Positions 24,857 through 36,685 of a stretch of DNA of 53,057 nucleotides are shown here, one piece after another. Every line of letters starts with the position of its first letter. Position 1 is the stretch's first letter. The notes under the pieces were generated by a model that worked only from the letters and a program-made list of their open reading frames with translations, was not told the DNA's origin and ran no database searches. The DNA is from Desulfuromonadales bacterium (lineage in GTDB: Bacteria > Desulfobacterota > Desulfuromonadia > Desulfuromonadales > UBA2197), in NCBI GenBank assembly GCA_014859605.1, contig JACUTW010000007.1:1-53057 (forward strand), written 5' to 3'. Both the position numbers and the translations under genes were made by a program.

Positions 24857-24960
24857 TTTCACACGAATAACTTCGGATAGAGTCAGATAAAAATCTGATC
24901 CAACGGAAAAAAGATTTAATCCGCTTTTATCCGAAGTTATCAGATTTGATCCGTGTGAAA
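24857..24960. repeat. Nested inverted repeat
   Basis: The outer arms TTTCACACG (24857-24865) and CGTGTGAAA (24952-24960) enclose ATAACTTCGGATA (24867-24879) and TATCCGAAGTTAT (24928-24940). A third pair, AATCTGAT and ATCAGATT, lies inside/around them. The right side carries an extra 11 bp, so arms are offset. It fills most of the 234-base gap before the P-type ATPase. It could be a dispersed repeat or a long RNA hairpin; no mobility gene is nearby. Confidence 0.7.
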
Positions 24961-25020
24961 TTGTCTTTGTTTTGTCCTGTCTGGTTCCGGCTTTGCCGGT
25001 TTAAGCTGAAAGGGTAGAAG

Positions 25021-27339
25021 ATGGGTAACCACCCCGCAGCAGAAACAGGTCAGCATCAGGATCCGGTCTGTGCCATGGCAGTCGCCAGTGACTCTGAATA
25101 TTCCTATCATTATGCCGACAAAGATTACTTCTTCTGCAGCGAGCATTGTCTGCATAAATTCAAAGAGAATCCGGAACAGTATCTGAAGAAAAATTCCCCC
25201 TCCGCGGCGGAATCGACCTCCACGGCCAAGACTTACACCTGCCCCATGCATCCGGAGATTCAGCAACAGGGTCCGGGAACTTGCCCGAAGTGCGGGATGG
25301 CCTTGGAGCCGTTGACGGTTGGCGGTGAAGAAAAGAATGAAGAGCTTATCGATATGAGTCGCCGCTTCTGGCTTTGCTCGGTCCTGACTTTACCGGTCTT
25401 CATCCTGGCAATGGTTGCCGACATGATGCCGATGTGGTTACCGGACTGGCTGGCGCTGTCAACGGTGCAGTGGATTGAATTCGGGCTGGCAACTCCGGTG
25501 GTTCTATGGGGGGGCTGGCCCTTCTTTGTGCGTGGTTGGCAATCGCTCCGTACCTGGAATCTCAACATGTTTACGTTGATCTCCATAGGCGTCTCGGTTG
25601 CCTGGATCTACAGCGTCGTAGCTTTAATCGCTCCTGGCCTCTTCCCGCCGATCATGCGCATGGATGAGGGATTGGTCGCCGTCTACTTTGAAGCCGCCGC
25701 CGTGATCACCGTTCTGGTCCTGCTCGGGCAGGTTTTGGAACTACGCGCCCGCTCCCGCACCAATGCCGCCATCCAGATGCTCCTGGCCCTGGCGCCGAAT
25801 ACGGCGCGGATCGTGCGGGAAGGTGGGAAGGAAGAAGATATCCCCCTCGATCAAGTGCAACCCGGCGATATCTTACGGGTGCGTCCCGGCGAAAAAGTGC
25901 CGGTCGACGGGACGGTCATCGACGGTAATAGCAATGTTGATGAATCGATGGTGACCGGTGAATCAATTCCGGTGGCCAAAACCGCGGGCGAAAAACTCAT
26001 CGGCGCGACGGTGAATGGCACCGGCAGTCTGCAGATGCGGGCAGAAAAGGTCGGTGCCGACACCTTGCTGGCGCAAATCGTGACCATGGTCGCCAACGCC
26101 CAGCGCACCCGCGCCCCGATTCAAAAGCTCGCCGATGTCGTCGCCGCCTATTTTGTCCCGGCCGTGGTCGCGGTTGCCGTCCTCGCCTTTATCGCCTGGT
26201 GGCTGTGGGGGCCGGAACCGCGCCTCGCCCATGCCGTGGTCAATGCCGTGGCCGTCCTGATCATTGCCTGCCCCTGCGCGCTCGGACTGGCAACCCCTAT
26301 CGCCATCATGGTCGGCACCGGGCGGGGGGCTTTGGCCGGCGTCCTGATCAAGAATGCCGAAGCCCTGGAGATCATGGAAAAAGTCGACACCCTGGTCGTC
26401 GACAAGACCGGAACCTTGACGGTCGGCAAACCCAAACTGGTCGCAGTGCAAGTCGCAAGCGGCTTTAGTGAAGAGGAGATCCTCCGTTTAGCCGCCAGCT
26501 TGGAGCGGGCCAGCGAACATCCTTTGGCGGAAGCGATTGTCCGCGGCGCCGAAGAAAAAGGGCTGGAGCTGGTGAAGGTCGACAATTTCCAGTCGGTAAC
26601 CGGGAAAGGTGTAACCGGTGAAGTCGAAGGTCAGACAGTTGTGGCCGGAAATGTCGCGCTGCTGGAGGATCTCGGGATTGATCCCGGCGATCTGGCAGCC
26701 CAGGCGGATAAACTCCGCGACGAAGGCCAGACAGTGATGCTCATCGCCATCGCCGGTAAAGCCGCGGGGCTCATCGGCGTCGCTGACCCGATCAAGGAGT
26801 CGACCGCCGAAGCAATTCGCGATCTCCACGCCGAAGGGATCAAGATCGTCATGTTGACCGGCGACAATCAGATCACCGCCCAAGCCGTGGCCGGCCAGCT
26901 CGGCATCGACGAGATCTATGCTGAAGTCTTACCAGAGCAGAAAGTTGAAGTGATCAAGAAGCTACAAGCCGCGGGTCATATTGTCGCCATGGCCGGCGAT
27001 GGCATTAACGATGCGCCGGCCTTGGCGCAAGCCCAGGTCGGCATTGCCATGGGGACCGGGACCGATGTCGCCATCGAGAGCGCCGGGATCACCTTGGTCA
27101 AAGGCGATTTGCGCGGAATCGTCCGGGCGCGAAGACTCAGCCGGGCGACGATGCGGAATATCCGCCAGAATCTCTTCTTTGCCTTCATCTACAACACCGC
27201 CGGGGTTCCCATAGCCGCCGGCGTCCTCTTTCCCTTTTTCGGCATTCTCCTTTCACCAATGCTGGCGGCCGCCGCCATGAGTTTCAGCTCGGTTTCGGTC
27301 ATCACCAATTCCCTCCGGCTGAAACGGGCGGAATTGTAA
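25021..27339 (+). CDS. Copper-type P1B ATPase with YHS and heavy-metal-binding domains
   Basis: A 772-residue metal pump. A YHS domain (~14-56; [17 protein letters not shown]) and a heavy-metal-binding domain (~72-98; [17 protein letters not shown]) precede eight membrane helices. The metal-site motif is Cys417-Pro-Cys419 ([12 protein letters not shown]). The phosphorylation motif is D461[20 protein letters not shown] and [10 protein letters not shown] are intact. This layout is typical of copper or silver exporters (CopA/CopB/SilP group); Cu+ export is the best guess. No CopY/CueR-type regulator is adjacent. A Met/His-rich mini-protein follows after 31 bases. Confidence 0.93.
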   Translation: MGNHPAAETGQHQDPVCAMAVASDSEYSYHYADKDYFFCSEHCLHKFKENPEQYLKKNSPSAAESTSTAKTYTCPMHPEIQQQGPGTCPKCGMALEPLTVGGEEKNEELIDMSRRFWLCSVLTLPVFILAMVADMMPMWLPDWLALSTVQWIEFGLATPVVLWGGWPFFVRGWQSLRTWNLNMFTLISIGVSVAWIYSVVALIAPGLFPPIMRMDEGLVAVYFEAAAVITVLVLLGQVLELRARSRTNAAIQMLLALAPNTARIVREGGKEEDIPLDQVQPGDILRVRPGEKVPVDGTVIDGNSNVDESMVTGESIPVAKTAGEKLIGATVNGTGSLQMRAEKVGADTLLAQIVTMVANAQRTRAPIQKLADVVAAYFVPAVVAVAVLAFIAWWLWGPEPRLAHAVVNAVAVLIIACPCALGLATPIAIMVGTGRGALAGVLIKNAEALEIMEKVDTLVVDKTGTLTVGKPKLVAVQVASGFSEEEILRLAASLERASEHPLAEAIVRGAEEKGLELVKVDNFQSVTGKGVTGEVEGQTVVAGNVALLEDLGIDPGDLAAQADKLRDEGQTVMLIAIAGKAAGLIGVADPIKESTAEAIRDLHAEGIKIVMLTGDNQITAQAVAGQLGIDEIYAEVLPEQKVEVIKKLQAAGHIVAMAGDGINDAPALAQAQVGIAMGTGTDVAIESAGITLVKGDLRGIVRARRLSRATMRNIRQNLFFAFIYNTAGVPIAAGVLFPFFGILLSPMLAAAAMSFSSVSVITNSLRLKRAEL

Positions 27340-27370
27340 CGGCATGCCCATTCACTCAAGGAGCTGGACC

Positions 27371-29329
<1,959 letters not shown>

Positions 29330-29337
<8 letters not shown>

Positions 29338-29668
29338 CGATCGGAAAGAGCCAAGGGAAAAGAAGCCAAAGACCTTCAGCCAGGAGGTCGGTCGCAAGGC
29401 GGCCCGCAAAATCAAGGCGCAGCAACAAACCTCGCAGGGGATCTGGTTCGGACTCGGGATGATGGGCCTGATCGGCTGGTCGGTGGCGATCCCGACCCTG
29501 CTCGGCGCCGCCCTCGGTCTTTGGCTGGACAAAAGCCATGCGGGTAACCATTCCTGGACATTGGCACTGCTGGTGGCCGGTCTGGTCCTCGGCTGCTTCA
29601 ATGCCTGGCATTGGGTCAGCAAAGAAGAGAAGTCGATGCGCGAAGATGAGGAGGATAAAGATGAATGA
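29330..29668 (+). CDS. atpQ: N-ATPase AtpQ (AtpI-like membrane protein)
   Basis: A 112-residue protein with a basic N-terminus (EPREKKPKTFSQEVGRKAAR) and two membrane helices (~42-65 and ~75-95; IPTLLGAALGLWLDK, LALLVAGLVLGCFNAWHW). This is the AtpI/ATPase_gene1 pattern, thought to help assemble the c-ring. It overlaps atpC by 8 bases and atpR by 8 bases. Confidence 0.85.
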
Positions 29669-29969
29669 AACGGTGCGACTGCTGCTGGCCGGGCTGGCCG
29701 GAGGAGTCCTCGGCACGATCTTCTTTGGCGGTCTGTGGTGGACGGTGCAGAAAGGCTTGAGAGCGCAAGATCCGGCGCGCTGGTTTCTGCTCAGTCTGCT
29801 GCTGCGCATGGGGATAACTTTGGCCGGCTTCTTCCTGGTGGCCGCCGGAGACTGGAAACGTCTGCTCCTTTGTCTCCTCGGATTCATCACAGTGCGCATC
29901 ATCGTCACGCGCTGCACCCGCGGCGCCACGCCGGGTTCTTTGGCAGTCAGGGGCGGCCATGCGCCTTAG
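29661..29969 (+). CDS. atpR: N-ATPase-specific membrane subunit AtpR
   Basis: A 102-residue protein with three membrane helices (~5-27, ~42-62, ~66-85). It carries Arg residues inside or at the edge of the helices (LLLRMGITLAGFF, FITVRIIVTR), a hallmark of AtpR. AtpR is found only in N-ATPase operons and has been proposed to contact the c-subunit carboxylates during assembly. GAGGATAAAG precedes ATG 29661. The last codons overlap atpB by 11 bases. Confidence 0.85.
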   Translation: MNETVRLLLAGLAGGVLGTIFFGGLWWTVQKGLRAQDPARWFLLSLLLRMGITLAGFFLVAAGDWKRLLLCLLGFITVRIIVTRCTRGATPGSLAVRGGHAP

Positions 29970-30645
29970 TCCGGATGAGATCATCTTCTGGCAGAACGGG
30001 TTTTTTAAACTCAACGCCACCATTCTTTTCACCTGGGGCCTGATGCTCGTCCTCGCCATCGGGGCAAAGCTCATTACTCGCCACCTCTCCAGAGACCATC
30101 AACGCTCCCGCTGGCAAAATCTTCTCGAGATCGTCGTCACCAACATCGAAGAACAGATCGAAGAGGTCGGCCTGCCGCAGCCGCGCAAGTACCTCCCTTT
30201 TTTGGGGACACTCTTCCTCTTTATCGCGGTGGCCGCCCTCGCTACCATCCTCCCCGGCTATGAACCTCCAACCGGTTCCCTCTCGACCACCGCCGCTCTC
30301 GCCCTCTGCGTCCTAGTCGCTGTCCCGGTCTTCGGTATTCAGGAGCAGGGGGTGGGGAGCTACTTCAAATCGTATATGCAGCCGACCTTCATCATGCTCC
30401 CCTTTAACATCATCAGCGAAGTCTCCCGCACCCTGGCTTTGGCGGTTCGCCTCTTCGGCAACATGATGAGCGGAGCGATGATTATCGCCATCCTCCTCAG
30501 CATCACCCCCTTCCTCTTTCCGATCGTCATGACCCTCCTCGGACTGCTCACCGGCATGGTGCAGGCCTATATCTTCAGTATTCTCGCGACGGTTTATATT
30601 GCCGCCGCCACGCGTGTTATTAAACCGAGGCTTGAACGAACATGA
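29959..30645 (+). CDS. atpB: N-ATPase Fo subunit a
   Basis: A 228-residue subunit a with about five membrane helices. The essential Arg is Arg164 in LALAVRLFGNMMSG. The tail MVQAYIFSILATVYI is typical. It forms the ion half-channels against the c-ring. No clear ribosome binding site is needed since the start lies within atpR. Confidence 0.94.
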   Translation: MRLSPDEIIFWQNGFFKLNATILFTWGLMLVLAIGAKLITRHLSRDHQRSRWQNLLEIVVTNIEEQIEEVGLPQPRKYLPFLGTLFLFIAVAALATILPGYEPPTGSLSTTAALALCVLVAVPVFGIQEQGVGSYFKSYMQPTFIMLPFNIISEVSRTLALAVRLFGNMMSGAMIIAILLSITPFLFPIVMTLLGLLTGMVQAYIFSILATVYIAAATRVIKPRLERT

Positions 30646-30669
30646 ACGATCACATGAAAAGGAGAAATC

Positions 30670-30951
30670 ATGGATAGCATGACCATTATCGCGGTCGCAT
30701 CAATCATCACCGCCGGTTTCACCACCGGTATCGGCTGTCTGGGGCCGGCCCTGGCCGAAGGACGGGCGGTCTCGACCGCTCTCGGGTCCCTGGCCCAGCA
30801 GCCCGATGCGTCCGCCACCATCACCCGGACGCTCTTTGTCGGCCTGGCGATGATCGAGTCCACAGCCATCTACTGCTTTGTGGTCTCGATGATCCTCATC
30901 TTCGCCAACCCCTTCTGGAATCACATAATTGCTCTGGCCACAGGAAAGTAA
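30670..30951 (+). CDS. atpE: N-ATPase Fo subunit c
   Basis: A 93-residue hairpin of two membrane helices. The ion-binding glutamate is Glu63 in MIESTAIY, and Ser64, Thr65 and Tyr68 match Na+ ligands of the Ilyobacter c-ring. In helix 1 the position equivalent to its Gln32 is Glu30 (GPALAEG), so the site has two carboxylates, as is typical of N-type rings. N-ATPases were proposed to pump Na+, but the Burkholderia pseudomallei N-type ring was reported to be H+ specific, so the ion is open here. AAGGAG precedes the ATG. Confidence 0.95.
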   Translation: MDSMTIIAVASIITAGFTTGIGCLGPALAEGRAVSTALGSLAQQPDASATITRTLFVGLAMIESTAIYCFVVSMILIFANPFWNHIIALATGK

Positions 30952-30954
30952 GCC

Positions 30955-31770
30955 ATGCTTATTGATTGGTTCACCGTCATTGCGCAAGTGACCAATTTCC
31001 TTGTCCTGGTGTGGTTGATGAAGCGCTTCCTTTACCAGCCGATCCTCGACGCCATTGATGCGCGGGAGAAGCGAATCGCGGCGACCCTGGCCAATGCCGC
31101 TGCCCAACAGGCCGAAGCCGCAACGGAACGGCATGAATTCCAGCACAAGAATGAGGAGTTTGCCCGGCAGCGCGCCGCACTGTTCAACAAAGCGACGCAA
31201 GAGGCGCAAGCCGAACATCAGCGACTTCTTGATGAAGCGCGACAGGACGCCAGGGTCTTGTTGTTAAAGCGACAGGAGACGCTGCGCGACGATGCCCGCC
31301 GCCTTAATCGCACCATCTTGCAGCGGACGCAGCAGGAAGTCTTTGCCATTGCCCGCAAGGTGCTGGGCGATCTCGCCGGGACGACGCTGGAAGAGCGGCT
31401 GAGTGCGGTCTTTACCAAGCGTTTGCGCCAGCTGGACGACCAAACGAAGTCTGTCCTGGCTGCGGCGCTGAATAGCGCCACGACCCCGGCGTTGGTACGC
31501 AGCGCTTTTGACCTGTCTGCCGCGCAACGCGCAACGATTCAAAACGCGCTTAATGAAATCTTCGAAGCGGAAATTTCCCTCCGCTTCGAGAGTGCGCCGG
31601 AGCTGATCAGTGGCATCGAACTCGTCAGCAATGGCCAAAAGGTGGCGTGGAGCATTGCCGATTATCTGACGGCAATGGAAAAGGGGATCAGCGAAGTTCT
31701 GGATGGGAAGGAAGACGCTGACGCCTTACCACCCCCCGATCCCCTCCTTGAAGAAAGGAGGGGGAGTTGA
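30955..31770 (+). CDS. atpF: N-ATPase subunit b fused to a delta-like domain
   Basis: A 271-residue protein: one N-terminal membrane helix ([20 protein letters not shown]), a long coiled-coil stalk (~40-150), and a C-terminal delta/OSCP-like part (~165-240; [35 protein letters not shown]). It is longer than ordinary b (~160) and there is no separate atpH, as in other N-ATPases. The last ~16 residues ([13 protein letters not shown]) come from a GC-rich repeat. The stop overlaps the possible TTG start of atpA. Confidence 0.9.
   Translation: MLIDWFTVIAQVTNFLVLVWLMKRFLYQPILDAIDAREKRIAATLANAAAQQAEAATERHEFQHKNEEFARQRAALFNKATQEAQAEHQRLLDEARQDARVLLLKRQETLRDDARRLNRTILQRTQQEVFAIARKVLGDLAGTTLEERLSAVFTKRLRQLDDQTKSVLAAALNSATTPALVRSAFDLSAAQRATIQNALNEIFEAEISLRFESAPELISGIELVSNGQKVAWSIADYLTAMEKGISEVLDGKEDADALPPPDPLLEERRGS
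31726..31766. repeat. GC-rich repeat family C copy 4, inside the atpF-atpA junction
   Basis: CCCCTCCTT and AAGGAGGGG pair around a short loop; ACCACCCCC precedes. It supplies the last codons of atpF and the Shine-Dalgarno-like AGGAGG before atpA, so the hairpin could hide the atpA ribosome binding site. Confidence 0.6.
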
Positions 31771-33329
31771 AAACCATGGGAATGGAAACGGAGAGCCTCC
31801 AGAATGTTTTCGAGCGCACTTTTACCGGCATCAGCGCCGCGCGGGAAGATTTTGCCACACAATTAAGCTTGCAAGAGGTGGGGATCATCACCAGCATTGC
31901 CGCTGGCATCGCCAAGGTTGCGGGACTTCCCGGCGTCGGTTTCGATGAATTGGTGACCTTCCCCGGCGGTCTTTCCGGTATTGCCTTCAACGTTGATGCC
32001 GACGAAATCGGGGTCGTGCTGCTCGGTGAATACTGGCATCTCCAGGCCGGAGATGAAGTGCAGCGCACCGGTCGGGTCATCGATGTGCCGGTCGGCGCGG
32101 GATTACTCGGCCGGGTTATCAACCCCCTCGGCCACCCCCTCGACGGTCAAGGACCAGTGGCATTCAGTCAGCGTTTACCTGCCGAACGCCCGGCAGCGGC
32201 GATTATGGACCGCGCGCCGGTGAGCATCCCCCTTCAGACCGGGTTCAAAGTCATTGATGCCCTCATCCCTGTCGGCCGCGGCCAGCGTGAACTGATTCTC
32301 GGCGATCGCCAGACCGGGAAGAGCGCCATTGCCATCGACACCATTCTAAACCAGCGGGGACAGAGCGTTCTGTGTGTCTATTGCGCTATCGGTCAGCGGG
32401 CCTCCGCCGTCGCCAAGACCGTCGCCACTTTGCAGGAGAAAGGGGCGATGGCCTACACCGTCATCGTTGTTACCGAGGGGAACGAAGCGCCGGGGCTCGC
32501 TTACCTCGCGCCTTACGCCGCCACCACGATTGCCGAGTTCTTCATGGAAGAAGGCCGTGACGTGCTCATTGTTTACGACGACCTCACCCATCATGCCCGC
32601 GCTTATCGGGAACTCTCCCTGCTGCTGCGCCGTCCCCCCGGCCGTGAAGCTTTCCCCGGCGACATCTTCTATATCCACTCGCGCCTTCTGGAGCGAGCCA
32701 CCCACCTGCGCCCGGAGCTCGGAGGGGGCTCTCTCACCGCCCTGCCGATCATCGAGACCGAAGCGCAGGACATCTCTGCCTATATACCGACCAATCTGAT
32801 CTCCATCACGGATGGACAAATTTATCTTTCGCCCTCCCTCTTTGAATTGGGCATCCTCCCCGCAGTCGACGTCGGTAAATCGGTTTCGCGGGTGGGGGGG
32901 AAAGCGCAACGCTCTGCCTACCGGGCGGTGGCTGGCGACCTCAAGCTTTCCTATGCGCAGTTTGAGGAGCTCGAAACTTTTGCCCGCTTCGGGGCCCGTC
33001 TTGATGAAGAGACAAACAAGATTATCGAGCATGGCCGGCGGATTCGCGCCTGTCTGAAACAGCCAGAGTTCTCACCGGTCTCGGTCCCGGCGCAAATCGT
33101 TGTCCTTCTGGCCTTGACAGCCGGGCTCTTCGATCCCATTCCCCTGACGAAGATGACGAAGGCCGAGCAAGCCCTTCACGCCGCGGTATCGAATCTCCCG
33201 GCGGAGGTGGCGAAACGTTTGGAGACCGACGAAAAGTTGAGCGAAGAAGATCGCTTCACGATTATTGACCTCGCCCGCCAAGCGCTGACACCTTTCCAGG
33301 CTGAATCTCAAGGCAGGGAGGGGTCATGA
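31767..33329 (+). CDS. atpA: N-ATPase F1 subunit alpha
   Basis: A ~520-residue alpha subunit. Walker A is [15 protein letters not shown], the beta-barrel N-domain contains [20 protein letters not shown], and the visible C-terminal helices are complete. Non-catalytic nucleotide binding is expected. The start is uncertain: TTG 31767 sits five bases after GGAGG, ATG 31776 and ATG 31782 lie further away but give more usual starts. The stop overlaps atpG (ATGA). Confidence 0.94.
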   Translation: MKTMGMETESLQNVFERTFTGISAAREDFATQLSLQEVGIITSIAAGIAKVAGLPGVGFDELVTFPGGLSGIAFNVDADEIGVVLLGEYWHLQAGDEVQRTGRVIDVPVGAGLLGRVINPLGHPLDGQGPVAFSQRLPAERPAAAIMDRAPVSIPLQTGFKVIDALIPVGRGQRELILGDRQTGKSAIAIDTILNQRGQSVLCVYCAIGQRASAVAKTVATLQEKGAMAYTVIVVTEGNEAPGLAYLAPYAATTIAEFFMEEGRDVLIVYDDLTHHARAYRELSLLLRRPPGREAFPGDIFYIHSRLLERATHLRPELGGGSLTALPIIETEAQDISAYIPTNLISITDGQIYLSPSLFELGILPAVDVGKSVSRVGGKAQRSAYRAVAGDLKLSYAQFEELETFARFGARLDEETNKIIEHGRRIRACLKQPEFSPVSVPAQIVVLLALTAGLFDPIPLTKMTKAEQALHAAVSNLPAEVAKRLETDEKLSEEDRFTIIDLARQALTPFQAESQGREGS

Positions 33330-34222
33330 GCGAGACGACGGCAAGTTTGCGCCGCAAGATTGGCGGGGCCGAAGATCTCCAATCCGTCGTCCGCACCATG
33401 AAGGCGATGGCCGCCGCGAGTATTGAGCAGTATGAAAAATCGGTGAGGGCCTTGACTGACTACAATCGTACCGTCGAATTGGGGTTGGTGGCCTGCTTCC
33501 GATCGAGCGGGACGCTGTCCTTCCTTGCCAAAGGACAGAAAGCAGCGGCGACCGGGAAGATCGCCGCGGTCGTCTTTGGCTCCGATCAGGGACTTGTTGG
33601 CCAGTTTAACGACGTGGTGGCGGATTATGCGATCAAAACTCTGGCGACGCTACCGGCTCAAACCGAGATCTGGGCGGTTGGTGAACGCGTTCATACCCGT
33701 CTGACGGAGGCAGGTCTTCTCCTGCGGGGACTCTTCATGGTCCCGAATTCGGTCAAGGCGATTACCCCCCTGATAGGTCAGATCCTGGTGGAGAGCGTGA
33801 CGCCGTCGCACCAGGGAGAAAACCTGGAACTTTACCTTTTCCATAACCGTCCGACCTCCGGGGCCATCTATACGCCGGTCAGTCAGCGCCTGCTGCCGCT
33901 GGACGAAAAGTGGCGCCGTCAGCTGGCCGAACGTCCCTGGCCGACCGCAAGATTGCCCGAGGTCATAGGACAGGAGATTGCGACCTTGCAGGCTCTCCTC
34001 CGTGAATATCTTTTCGTCTCGATCTTCCGGGCCTGTGCGGAATCGTTGGCGAGCGAGAACGCCAGTCGTCTGGCGGCGATGCAACGCGCCGACAAGAATA
34101 TCGATGAATTGCTCGGGGAGTTGAAAAGAAATTTTCATAGCTTGCGCCAGGGCGGGATCGATGAAGAACTCTTCGATGTCATCTCCGGCTTTGAAGCACT
34201 GCGTGGGGGAAAGAGTCTATGA
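33326..34222 (+). CDS. atpG: N-ATPase F1 subunit gamma
   Basis: A 298-residue gamma subunit. N-terminal helix [21 protein letters not shown] and C-terminal [22 protein letters not shown] match the rotor shaft; the Rossmann-like middle ([19 protein letters not shown]) is present. Last gene of atpDCQRBEFAG. GGGAGG precedes the ATG. The DUF389 gene follows 28 bases later and may be co-transcribed. Confidence 0.93.
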   Translation: MSETTASLRRKIGGAEDLQSVVRTMKAMAAASIEQYEKSVRALTDYNRTVELGLVACFRSSGTLSFLAKGQKAAATGKIAAVVFGSDQGLVGQFNDVVADYAIKTLATLPAQTEIWAVGERVHTRLTEAGLLLRGLFMVPNSVKAITPLIGQILVESVTPSHQGENLELYLFHNRPTSGAIYTPVSQRLLPLDEKWRRQLAERPWPTARLPEVIGQEIATLQALLREYLFVSIFRACAESLASENASRLAAMQRADKNIDELLGELKRNFHSLRQGGIDEELFDVISGFEALRGGKSL

Positions 34223-34250
34223 GAAATCGTGCGACAAAAAGGAGAGATCG

Positions 34251-35255
34251 ATGGCGCTGCGATTAATTGAAATGGTGGTGCGGGAGGAAGAAGGGGATGA
34301 CCTTCGCGACCTCCTCAAGGAGCAGCGGTTGCTTGAACACCGGCAGCTCCGATTGACGGATTCCGAGGTCCTGGTCCGGATTTTGTTGGATGCCGAGCAG
34401 AGCGAGGCGGTCCTCGATTTGCTGGCGCAACAGTACTCGGGTAGCGAGGGCCACCGGATCGTCATTTTGCCGGTCGAAGCGACATTGCCGCGCGCCGAAC
34501 CGGAGCCGGACGACGTCTCGGAGCCGTTGCCGACAGAGGAAAAAGTACCGGAGCGGGTCAGCCGGGAGGAATTGTACGAGGACGTAAAAAATAGTGCAGA
34601 ATGTTCGCACGTCTATCTAGCGATGACAGCATTGTCCACTGTCCTGGCGGCTATCGGGCTGCACCACAACAGCGTTGCGATCATCATCGGGGCGATGGTG
34701 ATCGCGCCATTGCTCGGCCCGAACATGGCATTGGCCCTCAGTACGACGTTGGGTGATTTGTCATTGCTGCGGCGCGCCGGCCTGACGATTCTGGCCGGCA
34801 TTGCCACGATCATCATTTTATCTATGATCATCGGTGTGCTGCTGCCCGTCGATACAACCTTGTCGGAAATAACCCTGCGGACACAGGTGGAGTTAGGTGA
34901 TGTTGTCCTGGCATTGGCGGCGGGGTGTGCCGGGGCGCTGGCCTTCACTACCGGAGTGTCGGCGGCGCTCATCGGCGTCATGGTGGCGGTGGCGTTATTG
35001 CCACCGTTGGTGACATTCGGGTTACTGTTGGGTGGCGGACAGCATGAGTTGGCAGTCGTCGCATTATTACTCTTTGTGCTGAATCTGATTTGCGTGAACC
35101 TGGCCGGCGTGACGACATTTCTGATCCAGGGCATCCGACCGGTCACCTGGTGGGAGAAAGATCGGGCGGTGAACGCCACACGTATTGCCATTGGGTTAGG
35201 CGTGGTACTTTTGGCGGGATTGATCGGCATAATTTTCCTGTTGCGAAAAGGTTGA
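34251..35255 (+). CDS. DUF389 (TIGR00341-type) membrane protein
   Basis: A 334-residue protein. The N-terminal soluble domain (~1-105) is followed by about six membrane helices with the typical HVYLAMTALSTVLAAIGLHHNS and GAMVIAPLLGPNMALALSTTLGD. Function unknown. ATG 34251 follows AAGGAGAG; upstream in-frame ATG codons overlap atpG and lack such a site. Confidence 0.9.
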   Translation: MALRLIEMVVREEEGDDLRDLLKEQRLLEHRQLRLTDSEVLVRILLDAEQSEAVLDLLAQQYSGSEGHRIVILPVEATLPRAEPEPDDVSEPLPTEEKVPERVSREELYEDVKNSAECSHVYLAMTALSTVLAAIGLHHNSVAIIIGAMVIAPLLGPNMALALSTTLGDLSLLRRAGLTILAGIATIIILSMIIGVLLPVDTTLSEITLRTQVELGDVVLALAAGCAGALAFTTGVSAALIGVMVAVALLPPLVTFGLLLGGGQHELAVVALLLFVLNLICVNLAGVTTFLIQGIRPVTWWEKDRAVNATRIAIGLGVVLLAGLIGIIFLLRKG

Positions 35256-35276
35256 AGAGGTCAAGGAGCGGAAACA

Positions 35277-36140
35277 GTGAAGATAATAACGGCTGATAAA
35301 TTGAGGGGAAACTGGTCTCTACCGGATCTGGCTGGCCAGGTGGTCAGCGGCATTCGTAAAGACCACTGCAGCAGCCACGCCGCCGAGATCGCATTTTTCT
35401 TCCTCTTTGCTCTCTTTCCTTGCCTTCTCACTTTGACCAGCCTCCTGGCCTACCTGCCGGTGCCGGATCTGGTCTCGGTCTTGCTGAAAATCCTCGGCAA
35501 CTTCATTCCCGACACCGTTCTTGCCTTGGTGGAAAAAAATCTCCAGGCCCTGGTCTCGGTGCAGAAGGGAGGGCTCCTCTCCTTCGGCGTCCTGTTATCG
35601 CTATGGACCGCATCAAGGGTGGTGGTTGCAATCCAGACCTCCCTGAATGACGCCTATGAGACAGAGGATCAACGCCCCTATTGGCAGGTGCGCTTTCTTT
35701 CCGCGCTGCTGGTCATCTGCTTTGCTTTTTTCATTATGGCCTCACTCCTTCTCCTTTTTTTCGGCCGCCAGATCGGCGTCTGGGTCACATCTCTGGCCGG
35801 CTTCGGCCATGCCTTCAATCTGGCTTGGAACCTTCTGCGCTGGCCGGTCATTTTCGCTCTGATGATGACGGCGCTGTTTGCACTCTATCGCTACGCCCCG
35901 GCGCTCAAGCTGTCCTGGCGGGAGACCATCCCCGGTGCCGTCACAGCCACCGGGGCCTGGGTCGTTGTCAGTCTGGCTTTTTCCTACTATGCGAATAATT
36001 TCAAATCCTATGACCAGACTTACGGGAGTATCGGAGCGGTGATCGCCCTGCTCTTCTGGCTGTACGCCAGCGCCTTTGTGATTCTTCTCGGTGGCGAGAT
36101 CAACGCCCGCTTGCGGGAAATGCGTAACTCAAGAAGATAG
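35277..36140 (+). CDS. YihY/BrkB-family membrane protein
   Basis: A 287-residue protein with six membrane helices (first: EIAFFFLFALFPCLLTLTSLL). The family motifs WTASRVVVAIQTSLNDAY and YDQTYGSIGAVIALLFWLY are intact. Role unresolved: once mistaken for RNase BN; transport or envelope functions are suggested. It starts with GTG 35277 after AAGGAGCG. A decayed duplicate with the same leader and C-terminus lies at 40405-40596. Confidence 0.9.
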   Translation: MKIITADKLRGNWSLPDLAGQVVSGIRKDHCSSHAAEIAFFFLFALFPCLLTLTSLLAYLPVPDLVSVLLKILGNFIPDTVLALVEKNLQALVSVQKGGLLSFGVLLSLWTASRVVVAIQTSLNDAYETEDQRPYWQVRFLSALLVICFAFFIMASLLLLFFGRQIGVWVTSLAGFGHAFNLAWNLLRWPVIFALMMTALFALYRYAPALKLSWRETIPGAVTATGAWVVVSLAFSYYANNFKSYDQTYGSIGAVIALLFWLYASAFVILLGGEINARLREMRNSRR

Positions 36141-36194
36141 CGACAAAACCGGAAGGGAACCATGCCGTTGCAAAAAAACGAATGATCGCAGGAT

Positions 36195-36232
36195 CCGGAG
36201 GGAGGGGAAAGATGGTTTTCTCCTCCCTCCGG
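36195..36232. terminator. Hairpin between convergent genes
   Basis: CCGGAGGGAGG (36195-36205) and CCTCCCTCCGG (36222-36232) form a perfect 11 bp stem. It lies between the brkB-like gene and the convergent coiled-coil gene and probably ends one or both transcripts, although no long T run is present. Confidence 0.55.
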
Positions 36233-36245
36233 CACCTCGCCATTG

Positions 36246-36533
36246 CTATTTGAACTTTGCCATGGTTTTGTCGATGGACTTCTTCATATCGGCCATCGCC
36301 CTTTCAATCCCGTCCTTGAGCTCATCCCAGACATCGTTCCCTGAGGACATCATCTCGGCCAGTTTTTTCTGCAGAGCATCCTTTTCCTTATGCAATTTTT
36401 CGACAGCGTTCATGATGTCGATCTTTGCTCCTGCCGTTGCCTTTTCGCCCCGCGCCTTGAGAAGGTCGATCTTCGCTTCCCACTCTTTGATCTGGGCCTT
36501 GGCCAGATCACGATAGGCTTCTCTCTTGTCCAT
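36246..36533 (-). CDS. Small coiled-coil protein (copy 1)
   Basis: A 95-residue, highly charged helical protein without signal peptide (MDKREAYRDLAKAQIKEWEA, then KLHKEKDALQKKLAEMM and WDELKDGIERAMADMKKSID). It is similar in length and pattern to 46121-46408 and to cyanobacterial sll1863-type stress proteins. ATG 36533 has AGGAGG at good spacing; ATG 36539 is too close to it. Confidence 0.75.
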   Translation of the reverse strand: MDKREAYRDLAKAQIKEWEAKIDLLKARGEKATAGAKIDIMNAVEKLHKEKDALQKKLAEMMSSGNDVWDELKDGIERAMADMKKSIDKTMAKFK

Positions 36534-36685
36534 GGTCATCCTCCTCTGTTTGCTCTGGATTTCACGTTGACAACGTGTTCATTAAGAATACATCCCTCCA
36601 GGATTTTGTCGAGTGCAGCCACAGCGTTTCTTGTAAGCGGCGGAAACAGTGCTAAATTTTTGAAACAAAACTTCCAGTTCCCAGA

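Noticed and set aside
24867-24940. loxP-like recombination site
   Set aside because: Only the 13 bp arms resemble it (one base different) and they are 48 bp apart instead of 8; no recombinase gene is nearby.
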